From assembly GCA_963814865.1 (NCBI GenBank), contig CAWFEN010000014.1:186001-250000 (forward strand): a stretch of DNA of 64,000 nucleotides. The letters are read 5' to 3'. This stretch comes from AP-15 sp963814865 (GTDB lineage: Bacteria; Pseudomonadota; Alphaproteobacteria; ATCC43930; CGMCC-115725). Positions 20,308 to 28,824 of the stretch are shown one piece after another. Below the pieces are notes generated by a model. That model did not search any database. It saw only the letters and a list, made by a program, of their open reading frames with translations, and was not told where the DNA came from. Numbering within the stretch: the stretch's first letter is position 1; each line of letters opens with the position of its first letter. Both the position numbers and the translations under genes were made by a program.

Positions 20308-21600
20308 CTACTCCGCCGCGTTGTTGCGGCCGTAGCGGCGGACGCGGAGATCGGCCTGCTCCTTGTGGCCCCAGAAGCGCTCGATGGCGCACAGCCGGCT
20401 GCAATAGTCGCCGATCATGGCGCTGGCTTCAGGGGTCTTGACCTCCTGGTAGGTGCAGGTCTTCAGGAACTTGCCGACCCACAGCCCGCCGGTGTAGCGC
20501 GCCGCCCCCCTGGTCGGCAATGTGTGGTTGGTGCCGATCACCTTGTCGCCATAGGCGACATTGGTGTGCGGGCCGAGGAACAGGGCGCCGTAATTCTTGA
20601 GCCGGCCGAGCCAGGCCCGCGGCTCGCGGGTCAAGACCTCGACATGCTCGGCGGCGATATGGTCGGCCTCCGCGGCCATTTCATCGTCGTCGGCGCACAG
20701 GATGACTTCGCCATAATCGCGCCAGGCGGCGCCGGCGATGTCGGCGGTCGGCAACACGGTCAATTGCCGGGCGACCTCCGCCACCGTCGCGTGCGCGAGC
20801 TGTTCCGAGGTCGTCAACAGGATCGCCGGCGAGGTCGGGCCGTGCTCGGCCTGGCCCAACAGGTCGGTCGCGCACATCTCGGCGTCGGCGCTGTCGTCGG
20901 CGACGACCAGGATCTCGGTCGGGCCGGCGAACAGATCGATGCCGACCCGGCCGTAGAGCTGGCGCTTGGCTTCGGCGACATAGGCGTTGCCGGGGCCGAC
21001 CAGCATATCGACCGGCTTGAACGTCGCGGTGCCGAGCGCCATCGCCGCGACCGCCTGGACGCCGCCCAGCACATGGATCTCGTCGGCGCCGCCCAGATGC
21101 ATCGCCGCGATCGTCTCGGGATGCGGCCCGCCCTGGTTCGGCGGGGTGCAGGCGGTGATGTGGCCGACCCCGGCAACCCGCGCGGTGACGATCGACATGT
21201 GCGCCGAGGCGACCATCGGATAGCGCCCGCCCGGCACATAGCAGCCGACTTTGCCGACCGGAATGTGCCGATGGCCGAGCACGACGCCGGGCAGGGTCTC
21301 GACCTCGATATCCTTCAGGGAGGCGCGCTGGATTTCGGCGAAGTTGCGGATCTGCGCCTGGGCGAATTCGATGTCGGCGATCGTCTGCGGCGCAACCTTG
21401 GCGACGAGTTCGCGGATTTCGCCGTCCGACAGGCGAAAGCTCGGCGGCGACCATTTGTCGAAGCGCTCGCTGAGGTCGCGCACCGCGTCGTCGCCGCGCG
21501 CCCGCACATCGGCGATGATCGCTTCGACCGCGGCGCGGGTCCTGGCGTCGGTCTCGTCCTGCGTTCCGGCCAGCGCGGCGGTCTTGATGTGGCGGGGCAT
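20308..21600 (-). CDS. hisD: Histidinol dehydrogenase-like NAD-dependent dehydrogenase
   Basis: This 430-residue protein belongs to the HisD superfamily of zinc- and NAD-dependent alcohol-to-acid dehydrogenases. Motifs include VPGGRYPMVASAHMS, VGPGNAYVAEAKRQLYG, DLFAGPTEILVVAD, AEHGPTSPAILLT and AEHVEVLTREP. The C-terminal GTNHTLPTRGAARYTGGLWV differs from histidine-pathway enzymes and is typical of paralogues such as the sulfopropanediol dehydrogenase HpsN group. No other his genes are nearby, so a catabolic role is at least as likely as histidine synthesis. GGGAGA precedes ATG 21600. Confidence 0.8.
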   Translation of the reverse strand: MPRHIKTAALAGTQDETDARTRAAVEAIIADVRARGDDAVRDLSERFDKWSPPSFRLSDGEIRELVAKVAPQTIADIEFAQAQIRNFAEIQRASLKDIEVETLPGVVLGHRHIPVGKVGCYVPGGRYPMVASAHMSIVTARVAGVGHITACTPPNQGGPHPETIAAMHLGGADEIHVLGGVQAVAAMALGTATFKPVDMLVGPGNAYVAEAKRQLYGRVGIDLFAGPTEILVVADDSADAEMCATDLLGQAEHGPTSPAILLTTSEQLAHATVAEVARQLTVLPTADIAGAAWRDYGEVILCADDDEMAAEADHIAAEHVEVLTREPRAWLGRLKNYGALFLGPHTNVAYGDKVIGTNHTLPTRGAARYTGGLWVGKFLKTCTYQEVKTPEASAMIGDYCSRLCAIERFWGHKEQADLRVRRYGRNNAAE

Positions 21601-21913
21601 CGCGTTCTCCCAAAAGCACCCTGGCTGCTTCCGCTGTTTTTTGCAGGAAATCTACAGCCAGGCCAGCGCTTCCTTGGTCACGGCAGGGACGCGGTGTGCG
21701 AAGGGTCCGCCGCGATTTTGGCTATAGCTGTCATTAGCTGTTATCGCGAGCACGGCGAAACAATCTTCCGCCTGACACCGGGTTCGCGGCAAGGCACGCC
21801 CCCGCCGCCCCCTGTTCAAGCCAGGGGCGGGCTCTGGGGCTTCCGCTTTGGCGGGAATGACGAAAAGGGCGTCAACTAATTGAAATAGAGTGATTTATAT
21901 ATTGACCAGACCG
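21601..21913. repeat. Intergenic region with a REP-like palindromic repeat
   Basis: No gene is seen in this 313-base gap. At 21807-21861 is an inverted-repeat-rich segment ending in GGCGGGAATGAC, whose reverse complement starts GTCATTCCCGCC like the other REP-like repeats of the window. The rest includes the upstream region of the hisD-like gene. Confidence 0.5.
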
Positions 21914-22186
21914 CTAAGCGGCAGGGGATCTGCGGCGGTTTTTGTTGCGCAGATAGACCCATTGGCCGAGTGCCGCGGTGACCAGCATCAGCAGATTGGT
22001 GACGACGAACACCCAGTTCGCCAATAGCCAGCTGTAGACGACAAAGGCGATCGACGCCGTGATCTGGCCGACGAAGAGCCAGCGGGAAAGTCCTCTCGCG
22101 CTGCCCTCGCGCCATTGCGTGTACACTTGGCGGCCGATCGTCGCCAGCAGCACCGCCGCGGCGAACCAGCCGATCGCCTCGGTCAC
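21914..22186 (-). CDS. SemiSWEET / PQ-loop-like small membrane protein
   Basis: This 90-residue protein has three predicted membrane helices (around residues 4-20, 38-56 and 58-77). The length and layout fit a bacterial SemiSWEET, which works as a homodimer to move sugars. The classic PQ motif is not clear, so a general PQ-loop-like assignment is safer. It starts with GTG 22186, 16 bases after the DUF2252 gene on the same strand, suggesting one transcript with it. Confidence 0.6.
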   Translation of the reverse strand: MTEAIGWFAAAVLLATIGRQVYTQWREGSARGLSRWLFVGQITASIAFVVYSWLLANWVFVVTNLLMLVTAALGQWVYLRNKNRRRSPAA

Positions 22187-22201
22187 CCCGGCCCCCGCAG
22201 C

Positions 22202-23422
22202 CTATGCGGACGCCATGCTCTCCAGCGCATAGCTGCGGCAATGGTCGAGATAGGCCGCCTCATGGCTCGCCACCAGCTCGACGACGGTCGACCACAGCCA
22301 TGACGGAGCGTCCAGCGTCGCGGTGCGGTTGCGGGCGAGCGCCTCGCGCCAAATCGCCCGGGTGTCGGCGTTCATCTGGCGGGCATGCGCCTTGCCGACG
22401 ACGATCGCCAGGTAGCGCGCGGCCTTCATCGCCTCGTCGCGGGTCAGCGTCTCGATCTCGAGCTTGAGGTCCTGCGGCAACAGCTCGCGCAGAAACACCG
22501 TCATGTCCAGAAAACGCGCGGCCAGCATCCGCTCGCCGAGCGCCGGGGAGAGTTCTCTCGCGCCGTCGACGACGCGCGCCGCATGGTCGCTTGGCATCGT
22601 CGCATCGGGATAGGGCGGCGCCGCTGCCGGCACCGCTTCCTTGATGTCCATCAGGCACAGCGCGCCCTTTTCAGAGGAGCTTTTGCCGACTCCGACCAGC
22701 ACCGCGAAACGCAGGCGCCCGAGCGAGCTGCATCCTTTGACCCAATAGGCCGCATCGAGCACTTCGACTCGCGCATCATCGTTGCGCGAGCGCAGCGAGG
22801 TCACCAGCCGGCGCGCTTCGTCGGTCGCAAAGAGCTCCTCGATCTGGAACTTTTCCCCATCCGTCAACGGCCAGAACCGCTTGCCGAGCGGGATTGTCGG
22901 CCTGGTGTCCGCGATGCGCTCCCGGGCGAGCTCGGCCCAGGTGCGGCGGACCGCCCGGCGCATGACGACCCGGACGCAGTCCGGCCGCAATCGGCGCAGA
23001 TCCGGCTCGCCGTCGCCAAGCGCCTCCTCGTAGCCCTCGACGAGCTGCTCGATCATCTTGGCCGTGGTGACGCCGGGCAGGTCCGAGCTGCGTGCTGCGG
23101 TTGCCAAGGACAGGCCGAGGCGGATCAGATCATGCGCCGGGTTGCCGATTACCGTCTGATCGAGATCGCGAATCTGGATGTCGACCTCGCCGTCGGCGGC
23201 GGCGACCGGTCCCAGATTGCCGACATGACAATCGCCGCAGATCCACACCGCCGGCCCCTTCGGGATCCTCGCGGCATCCGTCCGCGCCAGCCACTCGTAA
23301 AATTTCCGGGTGTTGCCGCGCACATAGGCGTGCGCCGAGCCGGCCATCTTCAGATTGCGCGACCGGCGCAAAACCTCGGAGCGCTCGGGAAAGCTGGTGA
23401 AGCGCGGGGCGCCTTTGCTCAT
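22202..23422 (-). CDS. DUF2252 family protein
   Basis: This 406-residue protein has the kinase-like fold proposed for DUF2252. The nucleotide/metal motifs are CGDCHVGNLGPV and IRDLDQTVIGNPAHDLIRL, analogous to HGDxxxxN and D-F-D of aminoglycoside-phosphotransferase-like enzymes. The biochemical role is unknown. The start at 23422 follows the glgX stop by two bases, so the genes are in one operon; I discarded a longer in-frame extension because it lies within glgX. Confidence 0.85.
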   Translation of the reverse strand: MSKGAPRFTSFPERSEVLRRSRNLKMAGSAHAYVRGNTRKFYEWLARTDAARIPKGPAVWICGDCHVGNLGPVAAADGEVDIQIRDLDQTVIGNPAHDLIRLGLSLATAARSSDLPGVTTAKMIEQLVEGYEEALGDGEPDLRRLRPDCVRVVMRRAVRRTWAELARERIADTRPTIPLGKRFWPLTDGEKFQIEELFATDEARRLVTSLRSRNDDARVEVLDAAYWVKGCSSLGRLRFAVLVGVGKSSSEKGALCLMDIKEAVPAAAPPYPDATMPSDHAARVVDGARELSPALGERMLAARFLDMTVFLRELLPQDLKLEIETLTRDEAMKAARYLAIVVGKAHARQMNADTRAIWREALARNRTATLDAPSWLWSTVVELVASHEAAYLDHCRSYALESMASA

Positions 23423-23424
23423 GC

Positions 23425-25575
23425 TCAGGCGCTCTCGCCTTCCTCGGCGGCCTGCGGCTCGAGCGCAAGCAGCAGCAGCGACCGCCCCGTCACCCCGTAG
23501 GAATCGCCGGTGGCAAAGCTGCCGGCCGCGGCGGCGTCGGCGAGGTTGGTGTCGATCAGCAGCGACCACTGCGACCCGCCGGCGGTCTCGGGCAGGGTGA
23601 ACCGGACGAGGTCGTCATGGGCGTTCAGCACCATCAGCAGGGTGGCCTCCTCGCCGCGCCTGCGGATGCCGGTCGGCTGCGCGCGGCCGTCCATCAGCAC
23701 GCCGAAGCAGTGCATGTTCGCATCGTCCCATTCCTCGGGCTTCATCTCGGCGCCCGAGGCGTTGATCCAGGTCACGTCCTTGACGCCCAGCTCCTCGTCA
23801 TAATTCCCGGTCAGAAACCGGCCGCGGCGCAGGATCGGGTATTTATGGCGCAGCCCGGTCAGCGTTTGCACGAAGCGGATCAGCGACTGACCTTTCTGTG
23901 CGATGTCCCAGTCGACCCAGCCGATTTCGTTGTCCTGGCAATAGGCGTTGTTGTTGCCGTTCTGGGTACGGGCGAACTCGTCGCCGGCGAGCAGCATCGG
24001 CGTGCCCTGCGACAACAGCAAAGTGGCGAGGATGTTGCGCAGCTGGCGGGCGCGCAGCGCGTTGACCTCGGGGTCGTCGGTCGGCCCCTCGGCGCCGCAG
24101 TTCCAGGAGCGGTTGTCGGAGCTGCCGTCGCGATTGTCCTCGCCGTTGGCCTCGTTGTGCTTGTCGTTGTAGGAGACGAGGTCGTCGAGGGTGAAGCCGT
24201 CATGGGCGGTGACGAAGTTGACGCAGGCCGAGGGCTTGCGGCCGCGGTGATTGAACAGGTCGGCCGAGGCGCATAGCCGCGGTGCGATGGCATTCGCCGG
24301 CGCTTTGCCGCGCCAGAAATCGCGCACGACATCGCGGAACCGGTCGTTCCACTCGGCCCAGCCCGGCGGGAAGGCGCCGACCTGATAGCCGCCCGGTCCG
24401 CAATCCCAGGGCTCGGCGATCAGCTTGACGGTGCGCAGTTCCGGGTCCTGGCAACAGGCTTTCAGAAAGCCGCTCTGATTGTCGAAGCCGTTGGGCTCGC
24501 GGGCGAGGATGGTGCCGAGGTCGAAGCGGAACCCGTCCACATGGGTTTCGCCGGCCCAATAGCGCAGGCTGTCGGCAACCATCTGGATCACCCGCATGTG
24601 GCTGAGGTTGAGCGTGTTCCCGGTGCCGGTGTCGTTGATGTAATAGCGCGGCTGGTCGGGCAGCAGCCGGTAATAGGAGGCGTTGTCGATGCCCTTGAAC
24701 GACAGGGTGGGACCGAGCTCGTTGCCTTCGGCGGTATGGTTGTAGACCACGTCGAGGATGACTTCGAGCCCGGCCTCGTGCAGGCGCGCCACCATTTCCT
24801 TGAATTCGCGCAGGGTCTGCTCGCGTTCATGGGCATAGCGCGGGTCGGGCGCGAAAAACCCGATCGAATTGTAGCCCCAGTAGTTGGTTAGGCCCTTGTC
24901 GAGCAATATGCTGTCGTTGATGAAGGTATGGATGGGCAGCAGCTCGACCGAGGTGACGCCGAGCGATTTGACGTAGGCGACGACCTCGTTCGACAGGCCT
25001 TTGTAGGTGCCGCGCCATTCCTCCGGCAATTCCGGATGGCGCCTGGTGTAGCCGCGCAGATGCATCTCGTAGACGATCGTCCGATCCCAGGGGACGGCGC
25101 GGCGGGTCGGCTCGCCCTGCCAGTCGAAATTCGGATCGACGACGACGCATTTCGGTACGAAAGGCGCGCTGTCACGCTCGTCGAAGGTCGTGTCGTCGCC
25201 CGATTCCATCCGATAGCCGAACACCGCCGGGTCCCATTCGAGATCGCCGAAATGCCCGCGGGCGTAGGGATCGAGCAGCAGCTTGTTGGGGTTGAAGCGG
25301 TGGCCGCTGTCGGGCTCGTAGGGACCATGCACGCGGTAGCCGTAGATCGTCCCCGGATGCAGGTCGGGCAGGTAGCCGTGCCAGATCTCGTCGGTGTATT
25401 CAGGCAGCTCGATCCGCGCCGTCTCGCGCCCGCCGGTTGCGTCGAAAACGCACAGCTCGACCGAATTGGCATACGCCGAGAACAGCGCGAAATTGACCCC
25501 TTCGCCGTCCCAGGTGGCGCCGAGCGGATACGGCAGACCTTCCCGGATGCGGTCGCCGATGGATGCGCCCATCAT
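23425..25575 (-). CDS. glgX: Glycogen debranching enzyme GlgX
   Basis: This 716-residue GH13 enzyme hydrolyses alpha-1,6 branches of phosphorylase-limited glycogen. A CBM48 domain (YPLGATWDGEGVNFALFSAY) precedes the barrel. Catalytic regions are DVVYNHTAEG, GFRFDLGTIL (nucleophile Asp), LIAEPWDCGPGGY (acid Glu) and NFVTAHDGFT (transition-state Asp). An AGGAGG site precedes two adjacent ATG codons. It heads a minus-strand run with DUF2252 and the SemiSWEET-like gene. Other glycogen genes (glgA, glgC, glgP) are not in the window. Confidence 0.95.
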   Translation of the reverse strand: MMGASIGDRIREGLPYPLGATWDGEGVNFALFSAYANSVELCVFDATGGRETARIELPEYTDEIWHGYLPDLHPGTIYGYRVHGPYEPDSGHRFNPNKLLLDPYARGHFGDLEWDPAVFGYRMESGDDTTFDERDSAPFVPKCVVVDPNFDWQGEPTRRAVPWDRTIVYEMHLRGYTRRHPELPEEWRGTYKGLSNEVVAYVKSLGVTSVELLPIHTFINDSILLDKGLTNYWGYNSIGFFAPDPRYAHEREQTLREFKEMVARLHEAGLEVILDVVYNHTAEGNELGPTLSFKGIDNASYYRLLPDQPRYYINDTGTGNTLNLSHMRVIQMVADSLRYWAGETHVDGFRFDLGTILAREPNGFDNQSGFLKACCQDPELRTVKLIAEPWDCGPGGYQVGAFPPGWAEWNDRFRDVVRDFWRGKAPANAIAPRLCASADLFNHRGRKPSACVNFVTAHDGFTLDDLVSYNDKHNEANGEDNRDGSSDNRSWNCGAEGPTDDPEVNALRARQLRNILATLLLSQGTPMLLAGDEFARTQNGNNNAYCQDNEIGWVDWDIAQKGQSLIRFVQTLTGLRHKYPILRRGRFLTGNYDEELGVKDVTWINASGAEMKPEEWDDANMHCFGVLMDGRAQPTGIRRRGEEATLLMVLNAHDDLVRFTLPETAGGSQWSLLIDTNLADAAAAGSFATGDSYGVTGRSLLLLALEPQAAEEGESA

Positions 25576-25621
25576 GCCCTCCTGCGCTTCGGTCGCTAGC
25601 CTCCACAGCCCGCCGGCGCGG

Positions 25622-26137
25622 TCAGCGGCGCCGCGCCGAAGCCGGCTCGGCCATCAGCTCGGCCTTGCGCTGCGCCAGCTTCCGGCCGATCTCGTCGAGG
25701 TCGAGATCCGTTTTCCGGGTCATCGGAAACAGCTTGGTTTCCTCTTCCTCGACATGATGCGCCACGTTCTCGCCGACGACTTTCACCTTGGCGTCGTATA
25801 GTTCGTCCCCGACCTTCATCGCTTCGATTTCCGCAACGAGCTGCTTCACTTCCTGATGCTCGACGGCGGCTTCGTCGAGGAGATCGTCGTCGCCGGTCTC
25901 CCTACGCGCGGCAGGATAGAACAGTTCTTCTTCAATCGCCATGTGAACCTCGAGCGCAAGGCAGATTTTTTCGGCGAGCGCTGCCTTCTCCCGGTCATTC
26001 TCCAATTTTTCATAGTCTTCGAAATATTTCGCCACCTCTCGATGATCTTGCGTCAGGAGTGCGATTGCGTCGGTGGGTTTTGACTTTGCACCACTCTTGC
26101 TATCGTTGCGGGCAGTTTTGGTCTTTGTTGCGGGCAT
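25622..26137 (-). CDS. Hemerythrin HHE cation-binding domain protein
   Basis: This 171-residue, highly charged protein has a hemerythrin-like four-helix bundle after a basic, disordered N-terminus (residues 1-20). Candidate di-iron ligands are His in LTQDHREV, ALEVHMAIEEELFYPA, AVEHQEVKQL and NVAHHVEEEETKLFP. Such proteins sense or store oxygen or iron, or protect against nitrosative and oxidative stress. It is close to other stress-type genes. Confidence 0.85.
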   Translation of the reverse strand: MPATKTKTARNDSKSGAKSKPTDAIALLTQDHREVAKYFEDYEKLENDREKAALAEKICLALEVHMAIEEELFYPAARRETGDDDLLDEAAVEHQEVKQLVAEIEAMKVGDELYDAKVKVVGENVAHHVEEEETKLFPMTRKTDLDLDEIGRKLAQRKAELMAEPASARRR

Positions 26138-26255
26138 GGATCTCTCTCCGTGGGATTGCGCCGGCCGATTGCGGTGCCAAGGAAAACAGTCGGTCGTTCT
26201 GAAAGGTTCAGAACGTTTCCTTTGAGCATGCTCGCAAACCGGATTTCATGGTGAC

Positions 26256-26288
26256 GGTCCCCAGGGCGGTTTGACCGCCCTGGGGACC
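26256..26288 (-). terminator. Strong hairpin, probable terminator
   Basis: A perfect 14-bp stem (26256-26269 with 26275-26288) encloses a 5-base loop. It begins 8 bases after the stop of the histidine-rich gene at 26296. No long T-run follows, so Rho-independent function is likely but not certain. Confidence 0.65.
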
Positions 26289-26295
26289 CCCGCGG

Positions 26296-26511
26296 TTACT
26301 GCTTCGCCGAGCGTTGCTCCGAGCTGATCTTGTGAGCTTCGGCCGAGTGCTGATGCGCCTGGGTCGAGTGCTCGTGCGCCCTGGTGGATTGCTGATGGGC
26401 AGCCTCGTGGTCGCCCTTTTCGTGATGCTCGGCGGCCGTCCGATGAGCCTTGGCGGCATTCTCGTGGTGTTCGGCGGCCTTGCTGTGTGTCTCTTTCGGC
26501 ATAGTCGGCAT
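26296..26511 (-). CDS. Small histidine-rich, coiled helical protein
   Basis: This 71-residue protein has 16 His and many Ala and Glu in a heptad-like pattern (HENAAKAHRTAAEHHEKGDH, then THAHEHST-type repeats). There is no signal or membrane segment. The pattern suggests a long amphipathic helix with a metal-binding or buffering face, as in uncharacterised stress-associated small proteins of Alphaproteobacteria. An AGGAG site precedes ATG 26511, and a strong hairpin follows the stop. The upstream in-frame extension lacks coding character. Confidence 0.7.
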   Translation of the reverse strand: MPTMPKETHSKAAEHHENAAKAHRTAAEHHEKGDHEAAHQQSTRAHEHSTQAHQHSAEAHKISSEQRSAKQ

Positions 26512-26659
26512 ATTCGCTCCTGAGTTAGCCCGCCCGACGCGGGCAAATCGGAAACACTCGCGCGGTCCTCCGAGTTGCCGAACGCACCCCGGCAAGACGG
26601 CAGTCCGTTCGGGCGGCGCCGGTTGGCGCGCGTCGGGGCTTCGGCTAGAAGCTCGGCCG

Positions 26660-27349
26660 ATGGTCACTGCCTTCCTTCGCGCGCTGGCGGCGCTTTCGAC
26701 GCCGCCGTTGCGGCGCGTCGTCGCGTTGGGTCTCGGGCTCGCGGTGCTGACTTTCGCGCTGTTGTGGCTCGCCATCGCCGCCGTTCTCTACGACACGGCG
26801 CTGTTTGCCTGGCGGCCGCTCGATTGGCTCGTCGACCTGCTCGGCGGGGTCGCGGTGCTGGCCCTGAGCTGGCTTCTGTTCCCGGCCATCGTCACCCTGA
26901 TCATGGGTTTTTTCATCGAACGCATCGCCGCCGCGGTCGAGGCGCTCGACTATCCGGGCCATGGCCCGCCGCGCCGCCAGCCGGTCGGCGAGACGGCGGC
27001 GGCGATGCTGCGGCTGACCGGGCTGACCATCGTGCTCAACCTGCTGGCGCTGCCGCTCTATCTGCTGGTGCCGGGGATAAATATCTTTGTTTTCCTTGCG
27101 CTCAACGGGTATCTTCTCGGCCGGGAGTACTTTGAAGTCGTTGCGTTGCGACGGCTCGACGCGGCGGCGGCCAAGCGGGTGCGCCGCCGGTTTGGGGGAC
27201 GGGTCTTTGTCGGTGGGGTGGTGATTGCCGGGTTGTTTGCCCTGCCGCTCGTCAACCTCGTCGCGCCGGTGATTGCGACGGCCTTCATGGTGCATGTCTT
27301 CGAGGCGCTGCCGCGCGGTGAGCCGGATGCCGAAAGCCGCGCGGTATGA
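26660..27349 (+). CDS. EI24 domain-containing (CysZ-like) membrane protein
   Basis: This 229-residue protein has four to five hydrophobic segments. It carries the EI24/CysZ signature region around FFIERIAAAVEALDYPGHGP and GINIFVFLALNGYLLGREYFE. CysZ of enterobacteria is a sulfate uptake protein, but alphaproteobacterial members are uncharacterised. ATG 26660 starts it; the gene precedes the bactofilin gene by 36 bases and may share its transcript. Confidence 0.82.
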   Translation: MVTAFLRALAALSTPPLRRVVALGLGLAVLTFALLWLAIAAVLYDTALFAWRPLDWLVDLLGGVAVLALSWLLFPAIVTLIMGFFIERIAAAVEALDYPGHGPPRRQPVGETAAAMLRLTGLTIVLNLLALPLYLLVPGINIFVFLALNGYLLGREYFEVVALRRLDAAAAKRVRRRFGGRVFVGGVVIAGLFALPLVNLVAPVIATAFMVHVFEALPRGEPDAESRAV

Positions 27350-27385
27350 CGCTCCCCTCAACAATGTCGATCAGGTGTTCAATCC

Positions 27386-27994
27386 ATGTTCGGCCGCAAG
27401 AGAACCGAGGCAGAGGACCGCAAAATGGCAGATGCGTCTGACGATCTGGGCATCCCGATGAAGCCTGCCCGCCCCGCCGGTCTGGGCGCCGCCGCTCCGG
27501 TCCGGCCCGCGGCGATGCCGCCGCGCGCGGCCGATCTGGCGCGCGCCGTCGATTCGGCCCGCGCCGCCGAGGCGCCGCGCCGTCCCGGCGATCCGGCCGT
27601 TCCGCCGCGGCACAACGAAGCCGAGGTGCGCAAATTGATCGTCGGCCGCGAGATCACGCTGTCGGGGGAGATCACCTCCTGCGACAAGCTGATGGTCGAG
27701 GGCAGCGTCGAGGCCAATCTGACCAATTGCCGCGACGTCGACATCGCCGAGAGCGGTCTGTTCAAAGGCTCCGCCGCGATCGAGGAGGCCGAGATCCGCG
27801 GCCGCTTCGAAGGCAATTTGACGGTCAGGAAGCGGCTCCTGATCAAGGCCAGCGGGCGGGTCTCGGGAACGATCCGCTACGGCCAGATCGAGATCGAGTG
27901 CGGCGGCCAGATCTCCGGCGACATCCAGGCGCAGCCGGCCGCCGAGCCGGGCGAGGTCACGACGGACGCGCCCGCCGCCCGCGCGGCGAGCTGA
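27386..27994 (+). CDS. Bactofilin family cytoskeletal protein
   Basis: This 202-residue protein has a proline/alanine-rich N-terminal tail (to about residue 75). The bactofilin beta-helix follows: LIVGREITLSGEITSCDKLM, GSVEANL, AEIRGRFEGNLTV and RVSGTIRYGQIEIE. Bactofilins self-assemble into membrane-associated filaments that position cell-wall enzymes. The 3' end overlaps the convergent nth gene by 38 bases. Confidence 0.9.
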   Translation: MFGRKRTEAEDRKMADASDDLGIPMKPARPAGLGAAAPVRPAAMPPRAADLARAVDSARAAEAPRRPGDPAVPPRHNEAEVRKLIVGREITLSGEITSCDKLMVEGSVEANLTNCRDVDIAESGLFKGSAAIEEAEIRGRFEGNLTVRKRLLIKASGRVSGTIRYGQIEIECGGQISGDIQAQPAAEPGEVTTDAPAARAAS

Positions 27995-28721
27995 CCCGGG
28001 GGTTGGCCGAGGGTTGCAAGCCCGGTTTCGCCGGGGGTTTTCCGCGGGGCTTCGCCGCCGCCCGCGGGGCTGGAGCAGTGATCAGGGTCTTGGCGCCGTA
28101 GCGGCAGAGATCGGCGAGGACGCAGTTCGGGCAATCCGGGCTGCGCGCCGTGCACACATAGCGCCCGTGCAGGATCAGCCAGTGATGCGCGTAGCGCTTG
28201 TATTCGGGCGGCGTGCAGGCTTCGAGCCCGGTCTCGACCGCGAGCGGCGTCTTCCCCGGGGCGAGGCCGGTGCGGTTGGCGACGCGAAAGATATGCGTGT
28301 CGACGGCGATCGTCGGCTCGCCGAAGGCGACGTTCAGCACGACGTTCGCGGTTTTGCGCCCTACGCCGGGCAGCGCCTCCAATGCCGCGCGCTCGCGCGG
28401 CACCGCGCCATCATGGCGCTCGACCAGGAGCCGGCTCAGCGCGACGACGTTCTTCGCCTTGGTGCGAAAGAGGCCGATCGTGCGGATCAGCAGGGTCACC
28501 CGCTCCTCGCCGAGCGCCAGCATCTTCTGTGGCGTGTCGGCGAGCGCGAACAGCGCCGGGGTCGCCTTGTTGACCCCGACATCGGTCGCCTGCGCCGACA
28601 GCACCACGGCGACGAGCAGGGTGAACGGGTTGATGAATTCGAGCTCGGTCTGCGGGATCGGCCGCGTCTCGGCCAGCCGCCGGTAGAATTCCCGGACCTC
28701 GCGTTTCGTGAACGGGCGCAT
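27957..28721 (-). CDS. nth: Endonuclease III
   Basis: This 254-residue base-excision repair glycosylase/AP lyase removes oxidised pyrimidines. It has the helix-hairpin-helix LPGVGRKTANVVLNVAF with catalytic Lys and the IAVDTHIFRVANR segment with the catalytic Asp. The 4Fe-4S ligands are in CTARSPDCPNCVLADLC. A low-complexity proline/alanine-rich tail of about 45 residues follows the cluster and is longer than in E. coli Nth. The start MRPFTKREV at 28721 matches the family. Confidence 0.95.
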   Translation of the reverse strand: MRPFTKREVREFYRRLAETRPIPQTELEFINPFTLLVAVVLSAQATDVGVNKATPALFALADTPQKMLALGEERVTLLIRTIGLFRTKAKNVVALSRLLVERHDGAVPRERAALEALPGVGRKTANVVLNVAFGEPTIAVDTHIFRVANRTGLAPGKTPLAVETGLEACTPPEYKRYAHHWLILHGRYVCTARSPDCPNCVLADLCRYGAKTLITAPAPRAAAKPRGKPPAKPGLQPSANPRVSSPRGRRARPS

Positions 28722-28824
28722 CGGCAGCGAGTGTAGAGGCCACGGCGGCGGCCGACAAACAGGCTTGGCGACAAACCGCGCGACGCGCGGTTTGGCTGCT
28801 TTACCGGGCGGCCGCCGGCGCCTT

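Noticed and set aside
20293..21879. Plus-strand 528-codon frame across the hisD-like gene
   Set aside because: The minus strand encodes a fully conserved dehydrogenase; the plus-strand frame is a GC shadow.
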